From positions 1,674,001-1,738,000 of the forward strand of contig NZ_JACCFK010000001.1 of assembly GCF_013410405.1 (NCBI RefSeq): a DNA stretch of 64,000 nt, written 5' to 3'. The DNA comes from Amycolatopsis endophytica (lineage in GTDB: Bacteria > Actinomycetota > Actinomycetes > Mycobacteriales > Pseudonocardiaceae). The notes under the pieces are model-generated. The model worked only from the letters and a program-made list of their open reading frames with translations, had not been told where the DNA came from and made no database searches. The position numbers and the translations under genes are program-made. Of this stretch, positions 25,289 through 33,936 are shown one piece after another (position 1 is the stretch's first letter; the number at the start of each line of letters is the position of its first letter).

Positions 25289-26481
25289 GACTGACCCCCG
25301 TCGTCGGAGTGTTCCTCGCGCAGGCGCTGGATCGTCGCCATCACGGTGTCCAGCTCGATCATCCCGGCGAACTCGCCGCGGGCACCGGTGACCGGCACGC
25401 CGCCGCCCTCGACCAGCATCGCCTCCAGCGCGTCCTGCAGCGTCGACTGCAGGCTGACGAAGTCGCCGATCGGCTTGCCCGCGCGCTCCAGCGAGGTCGC
25501 GGCGGCGAGGTCGCGCACGTGCACCCAGCGCGACGGGCGACGGCGGCGGTCGAGCACCAGCGCGTAGGTGCGGCGCTGCTCGGTCATCTGCTGCCGCACC
25601 GCTGCGACGTCGTCGCCGAACGAGGCGGTCACGGTGTCCTGCCGCAGCTCGACGTCACGCACGCGCAGCAGGGTGAGCTGCTTGAGCGAGGCCCCCGCCC
25701 CGACGAACCCGGCGACCGTGTCGTCGGCCGGGTTGGCCAGGATCGCGTCCGGGGTGTCGTACTGCAGGATCTTCGACTGGTTGCCCAGCACCGCGATCTT
25801 GTCGCCGAGCTTCACGGCCTCGTCGAAGTCGTGCGTCACGAACACGATCGTCTTGCCCAGCTCGGACTGCAGCCGCAGCAGCTCGTCCTGCAGGTTGCCG
25901 CGGGTGATGGGGTCGACCGCGCCGAACGGCTCGTCCATCAGCAGCACCGGCGGGTCGGCGGCGAGCGCGCGGGCCACGCCGACACGCTGCTGCTGCCCGC
26001 CGGAGAGCTGGCGCGGGTAGCGGCCGTGGAACTGCGCGGGGTCGAGCCCGACCAGGTCGAGCATCTCGTCGACGCGGTCGCTGATCTTCTTCTTGTCCCA
26101 CCCGAGCAGGCCCGGCACGACCGCGATGTTCTGCGCCACCGTGAAGTGCGGGAACAGACCTGCCTGCTGGATCGCGTAGCCGACCTTGCGGCGCAGGCGG
26201 TCCGGGTTGAGGCTGAGCGCGTCCTCGCCGCCGATCGTGATGCGGCCCGCGGTGGGCTCGATCAGCCGGTTGATCATGCGCATCGTGGTGGTCTTGCCGC
26301 AGCCGGACGGGCCGACCAGGATCACGATCTTCCCGGCGGGGATGGTCATCGTGACGCCGTCCACCGCCGGTTCCTTCGAGCCGGGATAGCGCTTGGTGAC
26401 GTTCTCCAGCTGGATCTCGACGCCGGACAGCGCGTCGGAGGCCGCCTTGGCGGAAGATTCGATGGTTTCAGACACGGACAC
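25285..26481 (-). CDS. Osmoprotectant ABC transporter ATPase with CBS domains
   Basis: A 398-residue ABC ATPase of the OpuCA/ProV type: Walker A GPSGCGKTT near 57, signature LSGGQQQR near 163, Walker B LLMDEPFGAVDP, switch His in FVTHDF. Residues ~255-390 carry a tandem CBS module (CBS motifs near LRVRDVE and IGDFVSLQSTLQDALEAML), which in OpuA senses ionic strength or c-di-AMP and gates transport. GTG start; a second GTG six bases later is equally possible. Both overlap the upstream permease's end. The CBS part explains osmotic control at protein level. Confidence 0.92.
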   Translation of the reverse strand: MSVSETIESSAKAASDALSGVEIQLENVTKRYPGSKEPAVDGVTMTIPAGKIVILVGPSGCGKTTTMRMINRLIEPTAGRITIGGEDALSLNPDRLRRKVGYAIQQAGLFPHFTVAQNIAVVPGLLGWDKKKISDRVDEMLDLVGLDPAQFHGRYPRQLSGGQQQRVGVARALAADPPVLLMDEPFGAVDPITRGNLQDELLRLQSELGKTIVFVTHDFDEAVKLGDKIAVLGNQSKILQYDTPDAILANPADDTVAGFVGAGASLKQLTLLRVRDVELRQDTVTASFGDDVAAVRQQMTEQRRTYALVLDRRRRPSRWVHVRDLAAATSLERAGKPIGDFVSLQSTLQDALEAMLVEGGGVPVTGARGEFAGMIELDTVMATIQRLREEHSDDGGQS

Positions 26482-27115
26482 CCCTGGAAACGGTGAAGCG
26501 GGCGATCAGGACGTAGATGCCGTCGAGGATCAGGGCGAGGACGACGACGCCGAGCGTGCCGGCGAGGGCCTGGTTCATGGAGTTGGTGCTGCCCGCGTTG
26601 GTCAGCCCGGCGAACACCTCGGATCCGAGGCCAGGCCCCTTGGCGTAGGCGGCGATGACCGCGATGCCCATCAGCATCTGGGTCGCCACCCGCATGCCCG
26701 CGAGGATCGCGGGCCAGGCCAGGCGCAGCTCGACGCGGGTGAGCACGCCGAACCGGTTCATGCCGATGCCCTTGGCCGCGTCGGTGACGGCGGGATCGAC
26801 CCCGGACAGCCCGACGATGGTGTTGCGCACGATCGGCAGCAGCGCGTAGAGCACGAGCGGGATCACGCTGGGCGCGACCCCGAGGCCGACGACCGGGATC
26901 AGCAACCCGATCAGCGCGAACGACGGGATGGTCAGGACGGTGCTGGCCAGCGCGGTGGCCAGTGCCGATCCGATGGGGCTGCGGTAGACCGCGATTCCGA
27001 TCAGCACGCCGATGACGGCGGCGATGATGGTGCACTGCACCACGGCACTCACGTGGAGCCAGGCCTGCAGCCCGAGCCTGCTCCAGCGATCGGCCACGTA
27101 CTCGAACAGGTTCAT
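26468..27115 (-). CDS. Osmoprotectant ABC transporter permease, first gene of operon
   Basis: A 215-residue permease of the OpuCB type with five to six helices. The docking loop is PAVTDAAKGIGMNRFGVLT, preceded by LLPIVRNTIVGLSGVDPAV, almost the same as in the partner permease downstream. It starts the four-gene importer operon in the order permease, ATPase, permease, binding protein, all overlapping. ATG has weak ribosome-binding sequence nearby (GGAGGAGGCGG starts about 20 bases upstream). A strongly structured region lies 39-103 bases before the start. Confidence 0.9.
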   Translation of the reverse strand: MNLFEYVADRWSRLGLQAWLHVSAVVQCTIIAAVIGVLIGIAVYRSPIGSALATALASTVLTIPSFALIGLLIPVVGLGVAPSVIPLVLYALLPIVRNTIVGLSGVDPAVTDAAKGIGMNRFGVLTRVELRLAWPAILAGMRVATQMLMGIAVIAAYAKGPGLGSEVFAGLTNAGSTNSMNQALAGTLGVVVLALILDGIYVLIARFTVSRGVRV

Positions 27116-27153
27116 GCCCTGCGGCCGCCTCCTCCCGATCTCTGTTCACTCGT

Positions 27154-27218
27154 TCGGCCTAGCGAAAAGGGCCCAGGGGTACCGCAGGTGACGACTTCGG
27201 CGCGGACCCCTAGGCCGA
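27154..27218 (-). ncRNA. Nested-stem leader structure before the osmoprotectant operon
   Basis: Read on the minus strand, an outer stem TCGGCCTAG/CTAGGCCGA (nine perfect pairs, 27210-27218 with 27154-27162) encloses an inner stem, GGGGT-CCGC paired with GCGG-TACCCC, with one bulged A. The inner stem stacks on the outer one on its 5' side, while the 3' side has a linker TGGGCCCTTTTCG. It lies in the presumed 5' leader of the operon, 39 bases before the permease ATG. I do not recognise the ydaO (c-di-AMP) riboswitch consensus or any other known class. It could be a new leader element, an attenuator or a protein-binding site. Confidence 0.4.
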
Positions 27219-27431
27219 GAGCGTTGCCACGATGGCCCGACCACCGTTCCCGAAAAACATGAAAGTCTCAACTACCGACACTGGCGAACACGCCTGATCT
27301 GACCCGTTTGGATACCCGGTGACCAGCGCAGATAACCATTCGTCAGCTTTTTCGGGCATGTCGCCGTCCCGTTGCGTTCACCACACGGGACGCCGTCGCC
27401 CTGATCACCCGCTGTCTCCTACCCTGGGTCG
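27219..27431. other. Intergenic region between osmoprotectant operon and copper cluster
   Basis: Together with the structured leader this is a 316-base gap between divergent genes. It is AT-richer than its surroundings, with TTTTTCGGGCAT near 27348-27360 and GATACCC/GATAACC patches that may hold promoters, but no clear operator, small reading frame with ribosome site, or terminator was found. Confidence 0.4.
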
Positions 27432-27986
27432 GTGAAGAAGCGACAGGGTCAGCACGCTGCGTTACGCCGCGTGCGCGGAATCCTGCTCGCCTTCACCTCC
27501 GGCGGCCTCGCCGTCAGCGCGCACGCGCTCGCCCACGGCGGCCTGCCGGACACCGCGCTCACGCTGCTGCTCGTCGCGCTGGTCGGCTGGACCGGGACCG
27601 CGCTCGCCGACCGCACCCGCGGACCGCTCGGCGTGCTCACCGTCCTCGGCGCCGCCCAGCTGCTGATGCACGTCGTGCTCGACGAGCTGATGCCGCACGC
27701 GGACTCGATGCCCGTCGCGATGACCACCGCGCACGTCAGCGCGACCGTGGTGACCGCGCTGGTCCTGGCCCACGCCGAAGCGCTGCTGCAGGTGGCGGCC
27801 ACCCGGCTGGCCCTGCTGCTGCCTGCCGTCTTCGGAGGCGCCCGGACACCATCGCCACCACGCGCCGCGCCCGCTCCGGCGCCCGGCGCGCTCCAGGTGT
27901 CGGTGCTGCTGACCCGCATGCACGCGAGGCGCGGCCCGCCCGCGCGCCCGGCGCACCTCACCCTTCACCCCAGCGGAATCCGCTGA
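27432..27986 (+). CDS. His-containing membrane protein of copper cluster
   Basis: A 184-residue protein with about four membrane helices in residues 15-135. Histidines lie at helix ends (SAHALAHGG, LLMHVVLDELMPHADSM, TTAHVSATVV, LAHAEALL), a layout that could hold copper. A Pro/Ala-rich cytoplasmic tail with MHARRGPP follows. I cannot name a family. It precedes YcnI, CopC and CopD genes in the same direction, 28 bases from the next start, so it is probably the first gene of a copper operon. GTG start at 27432 is chosen as the first start in frame. Confidence 0.72.
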   Translation: MKKRQGQHAALRRVRGILLAFTSGGLAVSAHALAHGGLPDTALTLLLVALVGWTGTALADRTRGPLGVLTVLGAAQLLMHVVLDELMPHADSMPVAMTTAHVSATVVTALVLAHAEALLQVAATRLALLLPAVFGGARTPSPPRAAPAPAPGALQVSVLLTRMHARRGPPARPAHLTLHPSGIR

Positions 27987-28014
27987 CCTCATCTTTTTCA
28001 GGAGCATTCCCACC

Positions 28015-28743
28015 ATGAACACTGCCGTCATCCGCCGTGGCCTCGTGCTGGCCGGCACCGTCGGGATCGCCGGGCTGCTCGGCACCGGCGTCGCGTCCGC
28101 GCACGTCACGGCCAACGTCCTCGGCTCGGAACCGCAGCAGGGCGGCTACGGGGCGATCACCTTCCGCGTGCCGAACGAGGAGGAGACCGCCGCCACCGTC
28201 AAGCTGGAGATCGACTTCAAGCCGGAGTACGCGATCAGCTCGGTGCGCTACCAGCCCATCCCCGGCTGGACGGCGGAGGTCACCAAGACCCCGCTGCCCT
28301 CGCCGGTGAAGAACGGCAAGGACCTGGACGTCACCGAGGCGGTCACGAAGATCGTCTTCACCGCCCAGCCGGGCACGAAGATCGGACCGGGCGAGACCCA
28401 GTACCAGGACTTCGACATCACCGCGGGATCGCTGCCCAAGGCCGACGAGCTGGTGCTGCCCGCGATCCAGACCTACGACGACGGCAAGGTCGTCGCGTGG
28501 GACCAGGTCCAGGCCGCCGGCGCGGAGGAGCCGGAGCACCCGGCGCCGACCGTGTCCCTGACCGCGGCGTCGGCCTCCGGTGACTCGCACGGCGCGATGA
28601 CCACCTCGGCCACGGCCACCGCGCCGGCGGACTCCACCGACGACACCGCACGCTGGCTCGGCGGCGCCGGACTGGTCGTCGGCGCGCTCGGCCTCGGTGT
28701 CGGGGCCGGTGCGGTGCTGCGCGGACGGAAGGCGTCGAAGTAA
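28015..28743 (+). CDS. YcnI-family copper-binding membrane-anchored protein (DUF1775)
   Basis: A 242-residue exported protein. The signal peptide ends ...GVASA, leaving His as the first mature residue (HVTANVLG), the N-terminal copper-binding His of YcnI/DUF1775. The beta-sandwich spans ~30-165 with the conserved Trp in PGWTAEV and a second Trp in VVAWDQVQ. A Ser/Thr/Ala linker and a C-terminal helix (~215-235) followed by RGRKASK anchor it in the membrane. Its stop overlaps the CopC ATG by one base. It likely delivers or stores copper outside the membrane. Confidence 0.92.
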   Translation: MNTAVIRRGLVLAGTVGIAGLLGTGVASAHVTANVLGSEPQQGGYGAITFRVPNEEETAATVKLEIDFKPEYAISSVRYQPIPGWTAEVTKTPLPSPVKNGKDLDVTEAVTKIVFTAQPGTKIGPGETQYQDFDITAGSLPKADELVLPAIQTYDDGKVVAWDQVQAAGAEEPEHPAPTVSLTAASASGDSHGAMTTSATATAPADSTDDTARWLGGAGLVVGALGLGVGAGAVLRGRKASK

Positions 28744-29276
28744 TGCGCCGCCTGCTCGTCACGCTCGTCGCCGCGCTGGTGGCGATGGTCGTCACCGCCA
28801 CCCCCGCCCTCGCGCACAACGTGCTGACCTCCTCCGATCCGGCCAAGGACGCCGCGCTCGAAACCGGCCCGTCGAAGGTCACCCTGACCTTCGACGCGCC
28901 GGTGCAGGGCGGCGACGTCAACCAGATCTCGGTGATCGGACCCGGCGGCACGCAGTGGGCCGAGGGCGAGGTGCAGATCACCAGCAACGTCGTCTCCGTC
29001 GCCGTGCGGCCGCTCGGCCCGGCCGGGCAGTACCAGATCGGCTACCGGATCCTGTCCGCGGACGGGCACCCGGTGACCGGCGAGATCCCGTTCACCCTCA
29101 CCAAGGCGGGCACCGGCACCCCGGCTTCGGCCAGTGCCGCGTCCGCGGCCGACACGGCGCGGCCCGCCGCCGAGTCCGGTGGCGGGGTCCCGGTGTGGGT
29201 GTGGATCCTCGGCGCGGTGGTTCTTCTCGCGATCGGGCTGACGCTCGCTTTGAGAATGGGCAGGGACAAGGCGTGA
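28743..29276 (+). CDS. copC: CopC-type copper-binding protein with membrane anchor
   Basis: A 177-residue protein with signal peptide ending TPALA, giving mature His at the N-terminus (HNVLTSSDPA). The CopC beta-barrel spans ~25-120; ILSADGHPVTGEIPFT supplies the conserved Asp and His of the copper(II) site. A Ser/Ala-rich linker and a C-terminal helix (WVWILGAVVLLAIGLTLAL) tether it to the outer face of the membrane. It is coupled to the upstream YcnI gene and overlaps the CopD gene by four bases (GTGA), so it hands copper to CopD. Confidence 0.93.
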   Translation: MRRLLVTLVAALVAMVVTATPALAHNVLTSSDPAKDAALETGPSKVTLTFDAPVQGGDVNQISVIGPGGTQWAEGEVQITSNVVSVAVRPLGPAGQYQIGYRILSADGHPVTGEIPFTLTKAGTGTPASASAASAADTARPAAESGGGVPVWVWILGAVVLLAIGLTLALRMGRDKA

Positions 29277-30295
29277 CGACCACCGGGACCACCTCGCAGG
29301 TCCGTTACCAGGCGATCGTCGCTCTCGTCACCGCCGCTCTGGCCGGTGCGCTGATCGGTGTCGCCCTGACCGCCACCGCCCCGGTGCCGGGTGTGGCGGA
29401 GGTCAGCGAGGTGGTCTCGGTGGCCATCCCGGTCGTCCGCGTGCTGCTCGATCTGTCGGCGGTGACGACGATCGGGCTGGCACTGCTGTCGGTGCTGGCC
29501 GGGTACGACCGGCCGAAGCTCACCGAGCCGATCATGCGGCGGGCACGGCCGATCGCGCTCGCCGCGTCACTGGTCTGGACGATGTCCGCGCTGGTCACGC
29601 TCGTCCTGCAGACCGCCGAGTACCGGCCGCGGGCGGCCACGGTGAGCGCGGCCGACATCTGGGCCTACGTCGTGGAGGTCGGCGCGGGCAAGGCGCTGCT
29701 CGTCGTCGCCGTGCTCGCCCTGGTCCAGGTCGGGCTGGGCGTGCTGACGCTGCGGCACGGCGAGAAGGTGCCCGCCGAGGTACGCGTCGGGCTCGGCCTG
29801 TTCGCCCTGCTGCCCCTGCCGGTCACCGGGCACGCGGCGAACTGGGACTACCACGACTACACGATGATCTCGATGGAGCTGCACGTCATGGGCGCGGTCG
29901 CGTGGACCGGCGGCCTCGGTGCGATGGTCGTGCTGCTCGCGGGCAACCGGACGCTGCTCGCGCACGCCCTGCCGCGGTTCTCCAAGCTGGCCACGTTGTG
30001 CCTGGTGCTGGTGGTGGCGACCGGGCTGTTCAACGCGGTCGTGGAGCTGCTGCTCAACCCCACGATCGACCTCGCCACCGCGTTGTTCACCACGCCCTAC
30101 GGTCAGCTCGTCGTGCTCAAGGTCGTCTGCGCCGGCGGCGTCGCGGTGCTCGGCGCGATGGTGCGGTGGAAGCTGATGCCGCGGATCGTGCGGCACGAGT
30201 GGACCGCGCTCGCGACCTGGGCGACGCTCGAGCTGACCGTGATGGGGCTGGCGTTCGGTTTCGCCGTCGTCCTCACCCGCGCCCCGGTCAGTTGA
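29273..30295 (+). CDS. CopD-family copper transport membrane protein
   Basis: A 340-residue membrane protein with eight or nine helices. HAANWDYHDYTM and MELHVMGAVAWTGGL (~185-215) contain the histidines that are conserved in CopD proteins for copper import across the inner membrane. The CopC gene directly upstream encodes its usual partner. The GTG start overlaps the CopC stop. It ends the copper cluster; the next gene is on the other strand. No cytochrome-c-oxidase assembly domain (CtaG) is fused, in contrast to longer actinobacterial CopD proteins. Confidence 0.88.
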   Translation: MTTTGTTSQVRYQAIVALVTAALAGALIGVALTATAPVPGVAEVSEVVSVAIPVVRVLLDLSAVTTIGLALLSVLAGYDRPKLTEPIMRRARPIALAASLVWTMSALVTLVLQTAEYRPRAATVSAADIWAYVVEVGAGKALLVVAVLALVQVGLGVLTLRHGEKVPAEVRVGLGLFALLPLPVTGHAANWDYHDYTMISMELHVMGAVAWTGGLGAMVVLLAGNRTLLAHALPRFSKLATLCLVLVVATGLFNAVVELLLNPTIDLATALFTTPYGQLVVLKVVCAGGVAVLGAMVRWKLMPRIVRHEWTALATWATLELTVMGLAFGFAVVLTRAPVS

Positions 30296-30450
30296 CCGTC
30301 CGTAGCTGCAAGTTGCACGCCGGGATGAACGATTAATCCAAGCGGGGTGACTAGCTGGGCCGAATTTCCTACGGTCCGCACAGGACTTGGCGCATACGAC
30401 GAGCGGTCACCAACAGTCGGTAAATGTCCGCCCCGATCCCACTATGTGGA

Positions 30451-31359
30451 CTAGCGGTACCGGGCCCAGCCGGTGTCCGCGCGGCCCGAGCGGAGGTCGC
30501 CGAGGCGGCGGCGCAGCTCGCCGCGGACGTGCGGGTGGCTGCGCAGGATCGGCAGGACGCTGGTCACGAGCTTGAGCTCACGGGCGGCCCGCAGCACGGC
30601 GAACCCGTCCCAGCGGGTCACGTCGAAGCCGTAGGTGTCGGCGAGCATGCGGTAGCGGCCCGCCGGGTCCCCGAACCGTTCGCGGCCCACGGCCAGCGGC
30701 GTGAGGTCCCATTCCGGTGGGCCGACGCAGGCCGAGTCGAAGTCGCACAGCACCGGCCCGTCCGGGCCGACGATCACGTTGCCCGGGTGCGCGTCGCCGT
30801 GAACCAGGCACTTCTCCAGCGGGAAGTCCAGTTCGCCGAGCGCCGCCTCGACCTCCGCGCTGCGCCGCAGCAGGAACCGGCGGTCGTCCGGGTCCAGCTC
30901 CTCGGCGTCGGCCACCCGCGCCCGGACGTCCGCGAGCGGCGCCCACTCGCCGAGCCCGTCCGGCGCGGGCAGGCTGTGCACCTTGCGCAGGAGCCTGCCC
31001 AGGTCGGCGGCCGTCGCGCGGCGCTCACCGGCCGGGACGCGGACCCACGCGGTGACGACGTGCTCGCCGACGTGGATCGGCTGGTCCACGCCCGGCAGGA
31101 GGCGGATCGCCGGCACGTCGTGCGCCTCGAAGTAGCGCGCCACCCCGACCACCTTGGACACCCGGTGCCGCAGCGTCCGCGACCCGACGATCCGCATCAC
31201 CACCGGCGCGCCTGCCAGCTCGTAGACGGCGTTGTTGGTGAAGCGCAGCAGCTGGGCGCCACGGTGGTCCAGACCGAGCAGTGCACACGCCTCGGCGAGC
31301 GCGGCGGCCAGTTTCGCCTTGGTGAACCGGCCGTCCAGCTCGTCCGCGACGGTGCGCAT
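30451..31359 (-). CDS. Aminoglycoside phosphotransferase-family kinase
   Basis: A 302-residue APH/ChoK-like kinase. The Brenner motif LVHGDAHPGNVIV at ~185-197 contains the catalytic Asp (D189) and Asn, and LCDFDSACVGPPEWDL (~204-219) the metal-binding Asp. The N-lobe holds VVMRIVG (Arg where Lys is usual). The true substrate may be a sugar, antibiotic or metabolite; the family name does not prove aminoglycoside resistance. ATG at 31359 follows AGGAG by only one base, which is too close, so a start upstream at 31410 or a downstream one remains possible. It stands alone. Confidence 0.85.
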   Translation of the reverse strand: MRTVADELDGRFTKAKLAAALAEACALLGLDHRGAQLLRFTNNAVYELAGAPVVMRIVGSRTLRHRVSKVVGVARYFEAHDVPAIRLLPGVDQPIHVGEHVVTAWVRVPAGERRATAADLGRLLRKVHSLPAPDGLGEWAPLADVRARVADAEELDPDDRRFLLRRSAEVEAALGELDFPLEKCLVHGDAHPGNVIVGPDGPVLCDFDSACVGPPEWDLTPLAVGRERFGDPAGRYRMLADTYGFDVTRWDGFAVLRAARELKLVTSVLPILRSHPHVRGELRRRLGDLRSGRADTGWARYR

Positions 31360-31524
31360 ACTCCTATCCTGCGTTTCGGAGCGGCGGAGCCGCTTGCTGT
31401 GGGCCGTCAACCGGCGCCGCCGCGGGTTTGATCAGCGCGGAGCGCGTCCGTTGAGGGTGGTGGTGGGTGACGGGTGGGAGGGACCGCCACCCGCACCGCC
31501 ACGCACGCCGCCTTGACATGATCT

Positions 31525-32907
31525 TCAAGCGGCGAAGAACGAGCTGATGCGCTCGTTGAGGTCGCGGGCATCCGGGTTGTTGCGCCGCTTCGCCGCCTCT
31601 TCCTGCATCGGCACCATCCGGTCCTTCACCCGGGCCGACTTGATGCCGTCCGCGGACTCCAGCGCCAAGCGCCCGATGCGCGCGCCGTGGTCGATGTCGC
31701 CGTCGATGAGGTGGTTGGTGGCCAGCGCGGCCTGGTTGAACACCTTGCTGCGCTGCATGTCCTCGCCGTAGGCGTCGATCGCCCTGGTCAGCGCCGGGAT
31801 CGCGAACTGGGTGTGCTTCGTGTCGACGCCACGCGCCAGTACCGTGTGGACGGTGCCGATCATCGCGTAGACGTCGGTCTCGTTGAAGAACTTGACCCAG
31901 TCCTCGGCCTCGGCGACGTTGGCGCGGGCGAACTCGTCCTTGGCCAGGCCGAGCAGCTTGAGCGACTGGTCCTCGTTGCCCATCATCGCGTAGGCCCACG
32001 CCTGGTTGGCCGCGAGCACGGAGATCGCCAGCTCGGAGCCGGATTCCTGCGCCGCGATCTGTCCCAGCTGGAACAGTTTGAGCGCGTCGTTGGGCGCTTC
32101 CTGGTGCAGGTAGACCCGTCCCATCCGGTACAGGATGTTGGCGACCAGGTGGTCGTTGTCACCCTGTTTGGCCAGCTCCAGCGCGTTGGCGAAGTGCCCG
32201 CGCGCGGAATCCATCAGTCCACTGTCGAACGACGTCCAACCCGCCAGGCTGTGCAGGTCCGCCAGCGCCACGAACAGGCGCGACCGGACCGGGCTGGCGG
32301 CGGAGGAGTCGAGCATCTGCTGTCCCCAGGACAGCTGCGCCACCACGGCGTCGCGGCAGAACCCGCCGCCGTACTGGTAGTCGAGCGCTCGCAGCGCTCT
32401 GGTCGCAGCCTCGACCTGGCGCACGTCGGTCATCCCGATGTGGCCGGGTGCCGGCGTCCTCGCGGGGCTCGCCGCCCAGGCCCTGGGCGAGGAACCCAGG
32501 ATGGCCGCCCCCATCGTGACCTGGGCGGCGTGCGCGAGGAAGTTCCGCCGCTTCACGGACTCGTCCTCCTCAGCCTGCTGCTCGTCGGCGGCGCCGACGA
32601 CCTGAATCTCGGTGGCCTCGTCGTAGGCGAGGCCCATGTATCCACGGGGGACCCCCAGGCCGTCGGCGATCCGGGCGAGCACGTCGTAGGCCATGACCTG
32701 ACGACCCTTGAGGATCTCCGAGACCTCCGACTGGGACTGACCGGTGAGAGCGGCGATCTGACGCTGGGAGATGCCCTCCTTGCGCAGGTTCCGGTACACC
32801 GCACTGATGTCGCGGCCGGCCAGCGCCTCCCGCATCTCCCGCTTCTCCCAGGCATCCGAGCTGATCGGATGTCCCTGGCGGGCCTCAGTGTCGTCACCGG
32901 CGTCCAT
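31525..32907 (-). CDS. XRE-family regulator with TPR-like C-terminal domain
   Basis: A 460-residue regulator. Residues ~45-100 are an XRE helix-turn-helix (ISQRQIAALTGQSQSEVSEI). A KRRNFLAHAAQVTMGAAILG stretch near 120-140 looks like a Tat-type or membrane-like segment but is commonly seen in these cytoplasmic regulators. The remaining ~300 residues are helical repeats of TPR type (for example LFVALADLHSLAGW, ANILYRMGRVYLHQ). Such proteins control development and antibiotic production in actinomycetes and may bind small peptides, but the exact orthologue is not certain. ATG follows GAGGGGGCGC. It is divergent from two small unknown genes. Confidence 0.85.
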   Translation of the reverse strand: MDAGDDTEARQGHPISSDAWEKREMREALAGRDISAVYRNLRKEGISQRQIAALTGQSQSEVSEILKGRQVMAYDVLARIADGLGVPRGYMGLAYDEATEIQVVGAADEQQAEEDESVKRRNFLAHAAQVTMGAAILGSSPRAWAASPARTPAPGHIGMTDVRQVEAATRALRALDYQYGGGFCRDAVVAQLSWGQQMLDSSAASPVRSRLFVALADLHSLAGWTSFDSGLMDSARGHFANALELAKQGDNDHLVANILYRMGRVYLHQEAPNDALKLFQLGQIAAQESGSELAISVLAANQAWAYAMMGNEDQSLKLLGLAKDEFARANVAEAEDWVKFFNETDVYAMIGTVHTVLARGVDTKHTQFAIPALTRAIDAYGEDMQRSKVFNQAALATNHLIDGDIDHGARIGRLALESADGIKSARVKDRMVPMQEEAAKRRNNPDARDLNERISSFFAA

Positions 32908-33197
32908 TGCGCCCCCTCACCGTTTCCGTCGGGCGTCGATTCGCAGCGTAGGCACACCCATTGAACCCTGCGAAACGTCGCCTGGGGAGCCCTGATAGGT
33001 CGGGGTGAACTCCGACGACCGTTCACCGGCTCCCCCGGCCCGGTCGCCGCTGTGGCCGCGGTTCGCCTTCTCTTCGGCTCCGGTTCATCGCAATCTGGTT
33101 CTCGGGTTCGGCGTGACCGAGCGGATACGCCCCGCGATCACGCAGAGCTACGACGAACACGGACAGCGAGTTCGACCGACAGAGCGGAGAAGACGCG
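32908..33197. other. Intergenic region between divergent XRE-TPR regulator and small genes
   Basis: A 290-base gap. It contains moderately AT-rich patches (GGTTCATCGCAATCTGG near 33083) but I see no clear dyad, terminator or coding frame with a ribosome site; overlapping long frames here are off-phase with the genes. Confidence 0.35.
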
Positions 33198-33524
33198 GTG
33201 GAGTTCATGAACTCGATCTCGGCACCACGCGCCCAGGTCCACCGGCGTTCCTTCGCCCCCGCCGGTGCCCCGATCGCGAGCCGGTCGGCGATGCCGGCCC
33301 CGGACCCTCGTGCCGCGCAGTTGCGTCGCTACGAGGGCGGGCAGCTGGTGTGGCGGGTGCAGTGCGGCGACATGATCAACCGCGACCGCTGCGTCACCGT
33401 GCTCGTCCAGGACGACCAGGTGGTCCTCGTCGGACCGCCCGGAGAAACCGCCCGCCTCACCGCGGGCCAGCTCGGCCAGTTGCAGGCGGCGTTGAACGAG
33501 GCCGCCAAACTGGCGGAAAGGTGA
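33198..33524 (+). CDS. Small conserved-type hypothetical protein
   Basis: A 108-residue protein without recognised family. The first ~40 residues are Pro/Ala/Ser-rich and probably disordered; residues ~42-108 look like a small folded domain of beta strands (LVWRVQCGDMINRDRCVTVL, then QVVLVGPPGETARLT) ending in a helix (GQLGQLQAALNEAAKLAE). Two cysteines could bind metal or form a disulphide. The GTG start has GGAGAAG nine bases before. It is divergent from the XRE-TPR regulator and 13 bases upstream of the next small gene, so the three may form a regulatory locus. Confidence 0.65.
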   Translation: MEFMNSISAPRAQVHRRSFAPAGAPIASRSAMPAPDPRAAQLRRYEGGQLVWRVQCGDMINRDRCVTVLVQDDQVVLVGPPGETARLTAGQLGQLQAALNEAAKLAER

Positions 33525-33537
33525 CGGTGAGTTTTCC

Positions 33538-33936
33538 GTGGATCAGATCCTTGGGCAGGTCCTCCGCAACGCGGTGTGGGAACGCCTCGACATGCTCGCC
33601 GACCTCGCCACCAGGGCGGACGCACAGTCCCTCGTCTCGGTGGCCCGGTCGGAACTGCCGCGGCTGACCGAGGGGTGGCGCGCGATGCTGACCGCCCACG
33701 AGCCCGACGAGCGTGGTGACTGCCCCACCTGCTCCACCCGGTGGCACCGCTGCAAGGCGCCGTGCTCGGTGTGGCAGGTCGCGCACGAGCACCTCGTCGC
33801 CGGCGGGCTGGCACCGCAGCAGGACCTGCGTCGCCCGTCGCGCCGCCGCGCCGGTGTCCCCGCCCAGTCGCGCGGTACAACGCCGGGCGAGTCGACGGGT
33901 CGCCACGCGCTGATACCGCAGGTCGCGAACGGCTGA
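33538..33936 (+). CDS. Small Cys/His-rich hypothetical protein
   Basis: A 132-residue protein. Residues ~5-58 are helical. CPTCSTRWHRCKAPCSVWQVAHEHL (given in part: C-x2-C...H-x-C-x3-C...H-x3-H) at ~62-86 may form a zinc site. The tail is basic and disordered. I do not recognise the family. It follows the preceding small gene closely in the same direction. The GTG at 33538 is weakly supported (GGTGA upstream). Confidence 0.6.
   Translation: MDQILGQVLRNAVWERLDMLADLATRADAQSLVSVARSELPRLTEGWRAMLTAHEPDERGDCPTCSTRWHRCKAPCSVWQVAHEHLVAGGLAPQQDLRRPSRRRAGVPAQSRGTTPGESTGRHALIPQVANG

Noticed and set aside
27154..27218. ydaO/c-di-AMP riboswitch before the osmoprotectant operon
   Set aside because: The expected conserved stretches of that class are not visible; the structure is reported as unassigned.
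31376..31391. AGCGGC-GGA-GCCGCT small hairpin near the kinase start
   Set aside because: Six-base GC stems are common by chance here and this one lies upstream, not downstream, of the kinase gene; it cannot be called a terminator.
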